Below are positions 36,607 through 46,197 of a stretch of DNA of 64,000 nt, one piece after another. The DNA comes from Flavobacteriales bacterium (lineage in GTDB: Bacteria; Bacteroidota; Bacteroidia; Flavobacteriales_C; GCA-002722245), in the NCBI GenBank assembly GCA_002722245.1, contig PBLA01000026.1, positions 83,955 to 147,954 of the forward strand, in the 5' to 3' direction. The position numbers and the translations under genes were made by a program. The notes beneath the pieces were generated by a model. The model searched no databases, had not been told where the DNA came from, and was given only the letters and a program-made list of their open reading frames with translations. The first letter of the stretch is position 1, and the number at the start of each line of letters is the position of its first letter.

Positions 36607-37218
36607 CTAAATCTGTACTCGGCTAACTTTACGAAGGAAAATAGAATCGTAAAACAGCAAGAAACTGCCTTGCAGAATAATCGAATTCCCATTGCCTTGA
36701 AAATTTTGATAATCCTCGCTATTCACTGAAGCAGCTTGCTTAAGTAAAGCGCCAGCGATAATATACATACAGTCCAAAGCCATATTGATTTTAATGGTTC
36801 GTTTAACTTTTCTTTTTTGAGTTTTTAAACCCGATATACTCCACGGTTGAGTACTTTTTCGATAAACACTATAATGGCTTAACCCTGCAATACCAATATT
36901 CAATAAACTCCAGTTAAAGTTCCCCAAATGAAAATATTCCAAAGTTGTAGTAGGATTAAACAAATTTTGAGACGCCAAAGGACTGTAAGCCACATTTAAA
37001 ACCGACCATCCTGAAAGCAGTGAGAGCGATTGTTGTTGGGCACGATAAAACTGTTGATGCAATGCCACACTATCATTTGCCAGAGCACGTGTTGACAAGC
37101 CTAAGAAATCATTTTTGGGTAAATACATCGGATTCAAATTCGAGGTTCCCCAGACTAATTGAGCACTTGCAAAAAAGCCATTAATGAACAATAAAACGAA
37201 AACAATAAATTTCCTCAT
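36607..37218 (-). CDS. exported protein of unknown function
   Basis: A 203-residue protein with a signal peptide (MRKFIVFVLLFINGFFASAQ). The rest contains alternating hydrophobic segments (LLSGWSVLNVAYSPLA; NWSLLNIGIAGLSHYSVY; INMALDCMYIIAGALLKQAA) that could be membrane helices or outer-membrane associated. I recognise no family with certainty. Convergent with the LamG gene and divergent from the sulfurtransferase. Confidence 0.65.
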   Translation of the reverse strand: MRKFIVFVLLFINGFFASAQLVWGTSNLNPMYLPKNDFLGLSTRALANDSVALHQQFYRAQQQSLSLLSGWSVLNVAYSPLASQNLFNPTTTLEYFHLGNFNWSLLNIGIAGLSHYSVYRKSTQPWSISGLKTQKRKVKRTIKINMALDCMYIIAGALLKQAASVNSEDYQNFQGNGNSIILQGSFLLFYDSIFLRKVSRVQI

Positions 37219-37328
37219 AAGTAGATACTTAAAAGTAATCTTAAATCAATAAAAAATGTAATTCTACAATTTTTATTTGTTGTATTATAATTTGAAAATT
37301 TGTTACTTAATTATATAAGAATTAGCGC

Positions 37329-38126
37329 ATGAATAATTTAGTTTCTGTTGATTGGCTTAAGGATCATTTGGATGATGATAATCTAATTGTTTTGGATGCG
37401 CGGTTATCGCCTTCAAATGATCCTTTTATTCCGAATGCTCGTTTTTTTGATTTGAAGGGGAAATTTTCGGATCAGGAAGCCATGTTTCCTAATACATTCC
37501 CCACGATTGAGCGGTTTGAGAAGGAATGTCAACGTCTTGGGATTTATACGGATTCAAAGTTGGTGGTGTATGACCCCAAAGGGGTATACTCCAGCCCCAG
37601 AGTATGGTGGATGTTTACTGCAATGGGACATCATAATGTAGCGGTTCTTGATGGTGGCTTACCGGCCTGGTTGAAAAACGATTACCCTACTGCTGATGTG
37701 GAAGGAAGTGGGTATTTAAAAGGTGATTTCAACGCTTTTTTTGATGCTGATTTGGTTAAACGCTATGAAGATATTTTAAGTAACGTTTCAACTCCTTCTT
37801 TTACGGTTGTTGATGCACGTTCTGAAGGAAGATTTAATGGGATTGATGATGAGCCTCGCCCCCATCTTAAAAGTGGATGTATTCCCAACTCTGTAAATAT
37901 TCCTTATGAGCATGTTTTAGAAGACGGTAAGTTTAAAGATAGAGAAGAATTAAAGGCTATTTTTAACGCTTCTTGTTCTTTTGAAGATGAGCTTGTATTT
38001 AGTTGCGGTTCTGGGCTTACTGCTTGTATTGTCCTTTTGGCTTGTGAATTGGCATTTAAGCAAAGTCGATTTGTTTACGATGGTTCTTGGACGGAATGGG
38101 CCGAAAAACAAGGGTTAACAAAATAA
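37329..38126 (+). CDS. sseA: two-domain rhodanese sulfurtransferase (3-mercaptopyruvate type)
   Basis: A 265-residue protein with two rhodanese domains: an inactive N-terminal one (about 1-120: LIVLDARLSPS, VVYDPKGVYSSPRVWWMF, NVAVLDGGLPAW) and a catalytic C-terminal one (150-265: FTVVDARSEGRFNG, IPNSVNIPY) with Cys226 in the loop CGSGLTA. CGSGxTA is the signature of 3-mercaptopyruvate sulfurtransferase, while thiosulfate sulfurtransferases have CRxGxx(T/R). It transfers sulfane sulfur to cyanide or thiols in the cytosol. Transcribed alone. Confidence 0.88.
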   Translation: MNNLVSVDWLKDHLDDDNLIVLDARLSPSNDPFIPNARFFDLKGKFSDQEAMFPNTFPTIERFEKECQRLGIYTDSKLVVYDPKGVYSSPRVWWMFTAMGHHNVAVLDGGLPAWLKNDYPTADVEGSGYLKGDFNAFFDADLVKRYEDILSNVSTPSFTVVDARSEGRFNGIDDEPRPHLKSGCIPNSVNIPYEHVLEDGKFKDREELKAIFNASCSFEDELVFSCGSGLTACIVLLACELAFKQSRFVYDGSWTEWAEKQGLTK

Positions 38127-38252
38127 AGGGGGGAGTATTTGCTTTGCAAAAAATTGAATTGCAAAAATGGATTATCGGCCATAATTAGTGATTTAAACGT
38201 TCATGGAATAAACTACGCGATAAGGCCGGATGAGTCGATAAAATAAATGTGA

Positions 38253-40721
38253 TTAATATTTAACCACAACAAACTCTACTCTTCGGTTGATGGCTCTTCC
38301 TTTTTTGGTGCTGTTTGATGCTTTTGGTTTATTAGGCCCAAATCCTTTAGAGGATAGTCTTGATGCATCGATACCGTTATATATAAGGAATTCCATTACG
38401 GATTTAGCTCTTCGTTTTGATAAATCGATATTTTTACTCACTTCTCCACGGTTATCGGTGTGTCCGTGGATTTCAATGGTCATTGTTGGTTTCAGTTTTA
38501 AAAATGTAACCAGCTCATCTAAAATATCCATACTCATTCCATTAAGGATGTCGGAACTGGTGGCAAAGTTCACTTCGTTTAATCGGATAGGCTTATCCTT
38601 GGCGAGTGTTTCTACGGTAATGCCCTCTTTGGCGTATATTTTTTGGGCACCATCTACGGAGTCGGGATTGATTTCAACTACTTTGGTGGAAAATGCTTTT
38701 CCATCACCTGTGGCGTTTAAAACAAATCGTTGTTTGATTTCCTGCGCCTCGTCTTTTTTCATGATTACCGCCTCGCCTTTTAGGTCTACGATTTCGTGCC
38801 CTACTGGAACTACCATGTCAACGCCGTCAATATTTCTTACTTTATCACTCTTTTTTATAATTTGTTCTGTTCCGTTAATTTCGGCTACTCGTTCGTCTTT
38901 GGCTAAAACGGTTTCTTCTTTGTTTACCATTACGATTTTTCCTCCTGGCGGAATAATGACTTCCTTCCCTCCTATGGTTTTTACTTCGCTTCCGTAATCG
39001 GCTTGAACATCTTCTCCATTTACCTGTAGGGTGATTTGTTCGGGCTCTATTTCTTTTCTGCTGGGGTCTTTTACGGGCATCACAACTACATATTCTCCTG
39101 TTTCTTTATCTACCAATCCCTCTATGACTTCTCCAGTTTCTTTGTCGGTTACGGACATTTTACCATTTTTTACAGGTTCTCCGTTTTCATCTTTCAGGGT
39201 TCCTTTCATCATCACTACTTTTTCGGGCCTTGCATCTTTATGGAGGTTAAAGGATACTAAATTGAGTCCTCCTGTTTTTACAGAACCTTTGTTTCCACTG
39301 GTAAAATAGGCTGTTTTACCATCGAGGCTTACAATGAGTCCGTGCTCATCTTTTTCTGTATTTATGGGGTAGCCAATGTTTTTTGGACGGATCCAATTGC
39401 CGTTTTTGTCCATTCGAGTGTAATAGATGTCGTAACCTCCTACTCCTGGATGTCCGTTGGATGCGAAATAGAGGGTTTTACTATCCGTATGGAGGAACGG
39501 GGTTTTTTCTTGTCCTTTGGTGTTAATTAAGGGTCCCATGTTTTTGGGTGAACTCCATCTTCCTCTTTCGTCTTTTGTGCAGTAGAATAAATCGAGGGTG
39601 AAGGTTTCATCGACTCCTTCTCCAAAACTCAGGCTGGACAATCGAGCTGATGAAAAAACCATTAGTTTGCCATCGGAAGAAATGGTGGGTTGTCCTTCCC
39701 AGGTGGGTTCGCCGTTTTCATTGTTTACAGGGCCTATACTTCGCAAAGGACCCCAATGTCCATTATTGTACTCGGATTTCATGAGTTCGGTATTGGGGTA
39801 TCCTTTTCCTCTCAAGGGTACAATTAAAATATTGGCGGTGAGATACATAGTTTTGTTATCGGGGGTTAAACAGGCGCCTCCAAGTCCTATTAATTTGTTA
39901 TTGGCCTGAATATCCATTAAAGGTTTCATGTGCAAGTTAAATGGTGCCGCCATGGACATTCCTCTTGAAAAGGTATCTACTCCAAAGGATTTACTTTTGG
40001 AAAAGTATTCTTTATCATCATTTCCTGGTGTGTTTGGTGGTAGTCTTATATCTGGTGGGGTATTTCTTTTCCGCGTGAAATATACCCATTCGTTATCTGG
40101 AGAAAGCATGGGAAGGTATTCATCATGCTCAGTAGATATTCCTTTCACATTTTGCGGGTTAAATTCAACGGGATTTTCCAATAATTCTTTCATAATGAAA
40201 TATTCGTCTTTGAGTTGAACGGCTATTTCACTGTATTCCCTGGGTGGTTCTGCTTCACTTTCCAGATAGTCTTTAAAATAATGCGCTGCTATTGAATCCT
40301 GACCATCTTCGTGGTTCATTCTTCCGAGCCAATAATAGGCTAAATGTCCTTGGTATGAAGGACAAACTTCAGATAATGTTTCAAACCATTGTTTTGCGTT
40401 TGCTCTTACTTTTTGTTTTACACTGGGCATCATCGCTTTGTAAGAGGCGTCTTGGTAATGGCCTGCAATGAATCCAATTAAATCTGGGTACTCTGGGTAT
40501 TTCTCGGCCATTTCTTTGAGTTCTTTAATGACTCCAGAACGGTCCATAGGATAATCCACATCCCTTAGTTTTTTGAATTTCTTTACTGCTTTTTTATTAC
40601 TGAATTCAATGCAGTTTCCTTCCTGGGCTACAAGTGAGGAACTAATGATGAATCCTATTATTATAACAACTCGTTTATACACAATTCTTTTTAATAACGC
40701 TTTTTTTATAATTAGTAACAT
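38253..40721 (-). CDS. outer-membrane OmpA-family protein with PD40 propeller
   Basis: An 822-residue exported protein. After the signal anchor (VVIIIGFIISSSLVAQEG) comes a TPR-like helical region (about 40-170), a PD40/WD-type propeller (200-490: EYLPMLSPDNEWVYFTRKRN, QPTISSDGKLMVFSSARL, KTPFLHTDSKTLYFASNGHPG, GLIVSLDGKTAYFTSGNKGS), a carboxypeptidase-regulatory-like segment (KGTLKDENGEPVKNGKMSVTD, 500-560), an unusual charged repeat region (570-690) and a C-terminal OmpA domain (TIEIHGHTDNRGEVSKNIDL; RRAKSVMEFL) that binds peptidoglycan. This architecture is common in Bacteroidota and related to T9SS/gliding accessory proteins (PorE-like). It follows the symporter gene by 58 bases. Confidence 0.9.
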   Translation of the reverse strand: MLLIIKKALLKRIVYKRVVIIIGFIISSSLVAQEGNCIEFSNKKAVKKFKKLRDVDYPMDRSGVIKELKEMAEKYPEYPDLIGFIAGHYQDASYKAMMPSVKQKVRANAKQWFETLSEVCPSYQGHLAYYWLGRMNHEDGQDSIAAHYFKDYLESEAEPPREYSEIAVQLKDEYFIMKELLENPVEFNPQNVKGISTEHDEYLPMLSPDNEWVYFTRKRNTPPDIRLPPNTPGNDDKEYFSKSKSFGVDTFSRGMSMAAPFNLHMKPLMDIQANNKLIGLGGACLTPDNKTMYLTANILIVPLRGKGYPNTELMKSEYNNGHWGPLRSIGPVNNENGEPTWEGQPTISSDGKLMVFSSARLSSLSFGEGVDETFTLDLFYCTKDERGRWSSPKNMGPLINTKGQEKTPFLHTDSKTLYFASNGHPGVGGYDIYYTRMDKNGNWIRPKNIGYPINTEKDEHGLIVSLDGKTAYFTSGNKGSVKTGGLNLVSFNLHKDARPEKVVMMKGTLKDENGEPVKNGKMSVTDKETGEVIEGLVDKETGEYVVVMPVKDPSRKEIEPEQITLQVNGEDVQADYGSEVKTIGGKEVIIPPGGKIVMVNKEETVLAKDERVAEINGTEQIIKKSDKVRNIDGVDMVVPVGHEIVDLKGEAVIMKKDEAQEIKQRFVLNATGDGKAFSTKVVEINPDSVDGAQKIYAKEGITVETLAKDKPIRLNEVNFATSSDILNGMSMDILDELVTFLKLKPTMTIEIHGHTDNRGEVSKNIDLSKRRAKSVMEFLIYNGIDASRLSSKGFGPNKPKASNSTKKGRAINRRVEFVVVKY

Positions 40722-40779
40722 TTTAAACCAAGGTTTTACGAATAATCGTATGTTTTAGTTTGTTCTTTATTTTAATAAC

Positions 40780-42075
40780 TCATGGGTTATTTGAAGCTAC
40801 TGTATCAACTTTTGAGCCAACTACTGTAGCAACCATGGCATCACCTGTTACATTTACTACTGTTCTGCACATATCTAATATTCTGTCAACTCCTAAAATA
40901 AGGGCTATCCCTTCCATGGGTACTTTGAGTTGCCCGAGTACAATGGCCAACATAACCATTCCCGCACCTGGAACGGCAGCTGAACCTATACTGGCTAGTG
41001 TTGCGGTTAATACAATGCTTAATTGATCAACAAGTGTAAGGTCAAACTGCATGACGTTCGCTATAAAAACGGCTGCTACAGCTTGGTAACAACTGGTCCC
41101 GTCCATATTAATTGTGGCCCCAAGAGGCAAAACGAAACTGGACACTTCTTCATTTATTCCTACTTTATTTTTTACACAATCCATCGTGATAGGTAATGTG
41201 GCAGCACTGGAACTTGTTGAAAAGGCTAAAAGTTGTGCAGGGGAAATGGATTTCAAAAACTTTAATGGATTCTTCTTACCTAGTACATACACGAATATTA
41301 ATGATGTGGTAATTACAAGAAGAAGCGCTCCTATTACTGTTAAACTATATCTTCCTATTGCAGCCAATAGCTCGGAAAAATGTGTGCTGTTCTGAACAAA
41401 AACATTGGATATAAGGGCGAATGTTCCAATGGGGGCTAAATACATAATGATGTCCACCATTTTTAGGATTACATCATTCACGCCTTCAAAAAAGTGTTTT
41501 ACAGTACTTGTTTTTTCCTTTGGAATTGCCAATAATGCTACTCCAAAAAGTACAGCGAAAACAATTACCTGAAGCATGCTCCCATTATTGGAGGATGAGG
41601 CAATAATGTTTTCTGGAACGATATCCACAAGGAACTGAAGAGGTCCATCGTTATTTACATCAATTGCAGTGCTTATTTTAGTGTCTGCTGCGTTGGAAAA
41701 TGTGTGTATAATTTCTTTTGCCGTTTCTCCGTTAATGGCTTCCCATGGCTTGAAAATGTTTACCATAATTAATCCACATGAAACGGCAATCACGGTAGTG
41801 AGTAAATACATGCCGATAGTTTTACCTCCTATTTTTCCAAGCCTTGAAATGTCATTGAGTGAGGTAATTCCATTTACAAGGGAAAAAAGCACCAAGGGTA
41901 CGGCTATTAATTTGAGGCTTTTAACGAAGATTTGTCCAAATGGCGCAATCCAATCCGAAGTGAATTGTTGAATTTGTACGGGCGATTCAACCAGTAAACT
42001 TACAGCAGCTCCGTATACAACGCCAAGTATTAACCCTACAAGGATTTGTATATGAAGTGGAAACGTTCTTTTCAT
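40780..42075 (-). CDS. dicarboxylate/amino acid:cation symporter (DAACS family)
   Basis: A 431-residue multi-TM transporter of the glutamate/dicarboxylate family. Diagnostic motifs: the serine-rich loop SSSAATLP of hairpin 1, ATINMDGTS in TM7, AAVPGAGMV in hairpin 2 and DRILDMCRTVVNVTGD in TM8, which binds the substrate amino or carboxylate group. Eight TM segments and two re-entrant hairpins are expected. It imports glutamate, aspartate or C4-dicarboxylates with Na+ or H+. The gene lies 1 base after the aroC stop, suggesting an operon. Confidence 0.92.
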   Translation of the reverse strand: MKRTFPLHIQILVGLILGVVYGAAVSLLVESPVQIQQFTSDWIAPFGQIFVKSLKLIAVPLVLFSLVNGITSLNDISRLGKIGGKTIGMYLLTTVIAVSCGLIMVNIFKPWEAINGETAKEIIHTFSNAADTKISTAIDVNNDGPLQFLVDIVPENIIASSSNNGSMLQVIVFAVLFGVALLAIPKEKTSTVKHFFEGVNDVILKMVDIIMYLAPIGTFALISNVFVQNSTHFSELLAAIGRYSLTVIGALLLVITTSLIFVYVLGKKNPLKFLKSISPAQLLAFSTSSSAATLPITMDCVKNKVGINEEVSSFVLPLGATINMDGTSCYQAVAAVFIANVMQFDLTLVDQLSIVLTATLASIGSAAVPGAGMVMLAIVLGQLKVPMEGIALILGVDRILDMCRTVVNVTGDAMVATVVGSKVDTVASNNP

Positions 42076-42076
42076 T

Positions 42077-43168
42077 TTACAATACGTCGCTGATTTTATT
42101 TGTTTTTGAAATCAGAATGTAATCTAAAATTGTAATGGCTGCCATGGCCTCAACAATAGGCACTGCTCTAGGTACAACGCATGGATCGTGTCTTCCTTTT
42201 CCAGATACGGTTACTTTTTCTCCTGCTTCATTTACAGAATCTTGATCAACCATTACGGTAGCTACAGGTTTAAAGGCTGTTCGGAAGTATATATCCTGAC
42301 CATTGGATATTCCACCTTGTATCCCACCTGATTTATTGGTGGTGGTTACAACTTTACCATCCACTACTTCAAAGGGGTCATTATGCTCTGACCCTCTCTG
42401 TTTAACTCCTTCAAATCCAGTCCCGTACTCAAATCCTTTTACAGCGTTTATTGAAAGCATTGCTTTTCCTAATTCTGCATGTAATTTATCAAAAACAGGT
42501 TCTCCTATTCCTGCTGGAACATTTTTTATAATACATTCTACTACTCCTCCGATTGTATCCCCATCTTTTCGAACTTTCATGATGTGATCAATCATTTTCT
42601 GCGCTACGGCTTCATCTGGACATCGTACAATAGTGTCTTCAATTTTTGAAACGTCTACCTCATGTGTTGGCACGCTCATTTGAATTGCACCAACTTGAGA
42701 AACGTAGGCATGGATGGAGATATTAAAATGGTTTAATGCCAACTTGGCGATTGCTCCTGCTACACATCGTGAAACGGTTTCTCTTGCTGAAGACCTCCCG
42801 CCACCTCGGTAATCTCTTATCCCATATTTCTCTGTAAAGGTGTAGTCCGCATGGGAAGGACGAAACTTGTCTTTGATGTGATCGTAGTCTCTGGACTTTT
42901 GGTTATCATTCTCAATGGTAAAACCAATTGGTGTTCCTGTTGATTTTCCTTCAAAAATACCGGAGTAAAACTTTACTTTATCCCCTTCTTTTCGTTGGGT
43001 AACAATTTTACTTTGTCCGGGTTTTCTTCTGTCCAATTCAGATTGAATGAATTCTTCATCAATTTCCACGCCTGCGGGACATCCATCAATTACTCCGCCT
43101 AATCCTACTCCGTGTGATTCTCCAAAAGTGGAAACTCTAAATAGGTTTCCAAAAATACTTCCTGCCAT
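42077..43168 (-). CDS. aroC: chorismate synthase
   Basis: A 363-residue enzyme of full length. Conserved signatures: [19 protein letters not shown] near the N-terminus, [21 protein letters not shown] (FMN and substrate binding, about 115-135), [16 protein letters not shown] and [19 protein letters not shown]. It converts EPSP to chorismate with reduced FMN as catalyst, the last step of the shikimate pathway, in the cytosol. It starts at ATG 43168, divergent from the OmpH-like gene, and is followed 1 base later by the symporter gene. Confidence 0.98.
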   Translation of the reverse strand: MAGSIFGNLFRVSTFGESHGVGLGGVIDGCPAGVEIDEEFIQSELDRRKPGQSKIVTQRKEGDKVKFYSGIFEGKSTGTPIGFTIENDNQKSRDYDHIKDKFRPSHADYTFTEKYGIRDYRGGGRSSARETVSRCVAGAIAKLALNHFNISIHAYVSQVGAIQMSVPTHEVDVSKIEDTIVRCPDEAVAQKMIDHIMKVRKDGDTIGGVVECIIKNVPAGIGEPVFDKLHAELGKAMLSINAVKGFEYGTGFEGVKQRGSEHNDPFEVVDGKVVTTTNKSGGIQGGISNGQDIYFRTAFKPVATVMVDQDSVNEAGEKVTVSGKGRHDPCVVPRAVPIVEAMAAITILDYILISKTNKISDVL

Positions 43169-43260
43169 AGTCTGTGAAATTAGTAAAATTCAATAGCTTA
43201 GAAGATATGAAAGGATTAATTTTTATCAATCACTGGACTCGAGTTTTCCATGTTTTAAAA

Positions 43261-43761
43261 ATGAGGATGTGTTTTGTTTTCCTAATTGGTTTGTTTTTAA
43301 TGGGTTGCAACAATGAATCGTTGAAAACAGGTTATATTGATATTAATCGGGTAAATCAGGAATACAAGGTGGCTATTGATTTTGAAGAACGTTTGAAGGA
43401 ACTAAAAATTACAGCGAAAGAACAATGTATTCCTTTTCAGGAGGCGTATATGCTTTTATCGGATTCAATTACCAAAATTAAGGGTGAAAATGGTGAGCCT
43501 TCGCAGGGGTTAATTGGTCGTTTTATTGATTCCAAAAAAAATTATGAAGCAATTCAGGATAAAAGTTTTCAGGATTTGCAGGACTCCATTGCGTTTTACA
43601 AGGATCTTTTAAACGAGAAAATCAATAAACATGTATTTGATTTTGCGCAGAAAGAGGGATATCATTATGTTTTTTCTCCTGCGGGATCAGGGGTTTTTAT
43701 GTTTGGAGACTCAAGTTTAAATATTACTAATCAGGTAATTACTTATTTAAATGCACAATAA
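43261..43761 (+). CDS. OmpH/Skp-like lipoprotein
   Basis: A 166-residue lipoprotein when started at ATG 43261 (MRMCFVFLIGLFLMGCNNE, lipobox LMGC). A GTG-started frame from 43174 would add 29 residues before the signal and overlaps the aroC promoter region, so it is rejected. The mature part begins LKTGYIDINRVNQEYKVAID and continues as a long helix to residue 130, ending YHYVFSPAGSGVFMFGDSSL then NITNQVITYLNAQ. That is the Skp/OmpH pattern (IGYVDxxxVxxxy...; l.i.pa.gv.fgd...DIT..V). It is probably a periplasmic chaperone-like protein anchored to a membrane. Confidence 0.8.
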   Translation: MRMCFVFLIGLFLMGCNNESLKTGYIDINRVNQEYKVAIDFEERLKELKITAKEQCIPFQEAYMLLSDSITKIKGENGEPSQGLIGRFIDSKKNYEAIQDKSFQDLQDSIAFYKDLLNEKINKHVFDFAQKEGYHYVFSPAGSGVFMFGDSSLNITNQVITYLNAQ

Positions 43762-43862
43762 TTTTGTAATTCAATATTCACTGTGCAAAACCCAATTGTT
43801 CGAAAATAAGCCGCTTGGTGGTTTTTTTCTTAATTTTACTTTTAAATCGTAAACATTCGTAT

Positions 43863-44708
43863 ATGGGATGGTTTAAAAGAATGAAAGATAATATTGCTAC
43901 TCCTACGGTAGCAAAGAAGGAAACTCCTGAAGGTCTTTGGCATCAATGTAAAAAATGTAAAACCATGATGACGGCCGATGAGCATGCGGAGCATCATTGG
44001 GTTTGTCCGAATTGTGGACATCATGATCGAATTAATTCCAAAGAGTATTATTCATTCCTTTTTGATAATGGGAAATTTACGGAACTCAGTCCTAAACTGG
44101 TTTCGGGTGATCCGCTTAAATTTGAGGATACTAAAAAATATAAAGACCGTTTGAAAGCTGCGAAAAAGAAAACGGGGTTAAACGACGCCATTACCACTGC
44201 TTATGGTAAAATGGAAGATATGGATGTAGTGATTGCCTGTATGAATTTTAATTTCATCGGGGGGTCTATGGGTTCTGTAGTTGGTGAAAAAATTTCCAGA
44301 GCGATTGATCATTGTATTAAATACAACAAGCCTTTTGTTTTGATCTCAAAGTCGGGAGGTGCTCGAATGATGGAGGCCGCTTTATCGTTGATGCAAATGG
44401 CGAAAACTTCAGCAAAGCTTACTTTACTTGCTGATGCAGGCTTACCTTTTATTTCGTTTTTAACTGATCCAACAACGGGTGGTGTTACTGCTTCCTATGC
44501 GATGCTTGGGGATATTAATGTGAGTGAGCCTAACGCCTTAATTGGATTTGCGGGACCAAGAGTTGTTAAAGAAACTATTGGTAGAGATTTACCTAAAGGT
44601 TTCCAAACTGCTGAGTTTGTGTTAGAACACGGGTTCTTAGATTATATCGTGGAACGAAAAGATATGAAAGCTAGGCTGGCGCAATCTATTCGTCTTTTTA
44701 TGAATTAA
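43863..44708 (+). CDS. accD: acetyl-CoA carboxylase carboxyltransferase subunit beta
   Basis: A 281-residue protein started at ATG 43863 ([11 protein letters not shown]), the standard start for the family; the longer frame from 43815 adds a hydrophobic stretch encoded by T-rich DNA. The zinc ribbon [19 protein letters not shown] has four cysteines, followed by the carboxyltransferase core ([71 protein letters not shown]). With AccA it transfers the carboxyl group from biotin to acetyl-CoA, forming malonyl-CoA for fatty acid synthesis. A strong terminator follows. Confidence 0.98.
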   Translation: MGWFKRMKDNIATPTVAKKETPEGLWHQCKKCKTMMTADEHAEHHWVCPNCGHHDRINSKEYYSFLFDNGKFTELSPKLVSGDPLKFEDTKKYKDRLKAAKKKTGLNDAITTAYGKMEDMDVVIACMNFNFIGGSMGSVVGEKISRAIDHCIKYNKPFVLISKSGGARMMEAALSLMQMAKTSAKLTLLADAGLPFISFLTDPTTGGVTASYAMLGDINVSEPNALIGFAGPRVVKETIGRDLPKGFQTAEFVLEHGFLDYIVERKDMKARLAQSIRLFMN

Positions 44709-44731
44709 TTTCGTTTAAATATTATATTAAC

Positions 44732-44757
44732 GCCTCGGAAATTCCGGGGCTTTTTTT
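44732..44757 (+). terminator. rho-independent terminator after accD
   Basis: GCCTCGG, loop AAATT, CCGGGGC with one G-T wobble, then seven T, starting 24 bases after the accD stop. Confidence 0.92.
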
Positions 44758-44778
44758 GTGCATTTTTGAAGAACAGGT

Positions 44779-44814
44779 AAAAAAATAAGGGTTGATCTTT
44801 CTTGACCAACCCTT
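44779..44814 (-). terminator. rho-independent terminator of the convergent OM protein gene
   Basis: On the minus strand: GGGTTGGTC, loop AAGAAA, GATCAACCC (nine pairs with one wobble), then TTATTTTTTT. It faces the accD terminator, so the two convergent genes are insulated. Confidence 0.88.
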
Positions 44815-44839
44815 CGGCAAAATATAGGAGGTGATTAGG

Positions 44840-46015
44840 TTACTTATAACTTACAGGTGTTTTTCCCTTTTTGTATAATTTAGGTTGTTGACTGCTTTTA
44901 CTTGAGGTAGAACTTGATGAGCTTGATGAACTCGATGTGCTTGAAGACCCACTGTATGAGCCTGAATTCCCACTGTATGTTCCACCACAACTGGAATTGT
45001 TGTCTGTATCTGGTGTTGGCCAGTTTCTTATAACTGCTCCTATTATTCTTATGATTGTTACACCAAGAGATGGTGAAGAGTCGTCTTCGTATTCATAATC
45101 ATTAGATTCATGTTCGTAGGACGTTGAATTCGTATTGTTTTGAGGATATTCATAATTATTGATTTCCTCTTCATAATACGTGGTATTGTTGCTGTTATTT
45201 TGAGGGTATTCATACTCATTGGTTTGGTCTCCCTCGTTTGACGTATTATTGTTTTGGTCAGTATTTTCATCATCAATGTTTTCTTCAAGGCTGTAATCCT
45301 CGATGATATAATCCTGGTTGTAGGAATCATCATATATTGAATTGTTTTTCTTTTCGGATCTTGAAAGATCAAATTTAAGTCCTGCACTAATGGTAATTAA
45401 GTAGGGATTAGAAATTGGCTCTTGGTAATCGATTGATTCTCCATCAAAAGTAAAGGAATCAAAATTGATGAATTGCATTTCATCATCGGCTTTTAGAATA
45501 GATATGCCCAAATCCAACGATGTTGATTTAAGTTTCACATAGGTTCCAAACTGTAAACCATATTGAAATACATTACTGTGGAATAAATCATCATTCCAAT
45601 TTGATGACTGATCAAATTGTATTTCTTTAAAGTCCAAGTGCTCTTTGGTGGAATAGATTCCTCTTCCTGCGTTTATTCCAAAATAAAAAGTGGAAGGTCC
45701 GTTACCCCACAAGGCGTTTAATTTGAATTGCCAACTGTTGAATTGGTTTCTTAAGGTATATTCTCCTAAATCTAAGTCTGTTATTCGACGTCCATTGTTA
45801 CTAAACATCCAATCCACACCGTATTCAACACCAATTTTATTTTCTTCCTTCAAAATATACCCTAATCCTAGTTTTCCACCCCATCCTTCGGAAAATTGAT
45901 CCTTTGAGAAATGTTTAAGCGGCGCTGTATATAACCCACTTGCCGAGAAATGCATTTGTGCTTGTGCAACAAAAGTAAATAATAGAAAGGTGAAGAGAAA
46001 AAAACGATTTGTCAT
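44840..46015 (-). CDS. outer-membrane beta-barrel protein with low-complexity tail
   Basis: A 391-residue exported protein. Signal MTNRFFLFTFLLFTFVAQAQ. Residues 20-235 look like an outer-membrane beta-barrel (GWGGKLGLGYILKEENKIGV, NSWQFKLNALWGNGPSTFYF, NPYLITISAGLKFDL). Residues 240-320 are an Asn/Glu/Tyr-rich repeat (EYPQNNSNNTTYYEEEINNY and similar), then a Gly/Ser tract (GGTYSGNSGSYSGSS) with about nine consecutive Ser and a basic end (KLYKKGKTPVSYK). The tail may be periplasmic or surface exposed and is prone to length change. Function unknown. Confidence 0.75.
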   Translation of the reverse strand: MTNRFFLFTFLLFTFVAQAQMHFSASGLYTAPLKHFSKDQFSEGWGGKLGLGYILKEENKIGVEYGVDWMFSNNGRRITDLDLGEYTLRNQFNSWQFKLNALWGNGPSTFYFGINAGRGIYSTKEHLDFKEIQFDQSSNWNDDLFHSNVFQYGLQFGTYVKLKSTSLDLGISILKADDEMQFINFDSFTFDGESIDYQEPISNPYLITISAGLKFDLSRSEKKNNSIYDDSYNQDYIIEDYSLEENIDDENTDQNNNTSNEGDQTNEYEYPQNNSNNTTYYEEEINNYEYPQNNTNSTSYEHESNDYEYEDDSSPSLGVTIIRIIGAVIRNWPTPDTDNNSSCGGTYSGNSGSYSGSSSTSSSSSSSSSTSSKSSQQPKLYKKGKTPVSYK

Positions 46016-46197
46016 AATAATACGTGTTCGATTGGTTATTTTAACAAAATATTAACAAACATCGTGCCGAGTTTCTCAACTCGCTAAAACCGCTTATGTA
46101 AAGGGAATATTAATCGTTCTTTTTTTGTAATTCAATCTATATTAAACAAATTGTTAAGTGTTTAAATTGAGGCAATTGAATTTTTTCCAATTCGTTG

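Noticed and set aside
38287..38997. 236-residue plus-strand ORF and its neighbours up to 40.2 kb
   Set aside because: Antisense shadows of the OmpA/PD40 gene; the minus frame contains continuous family motifs.
44880..45200. Possible minisatellite in the OM protein tail
   Set aside because: The Asn/Tyr and Ser tracts are low-complexity coding sequence without exact tandem units.
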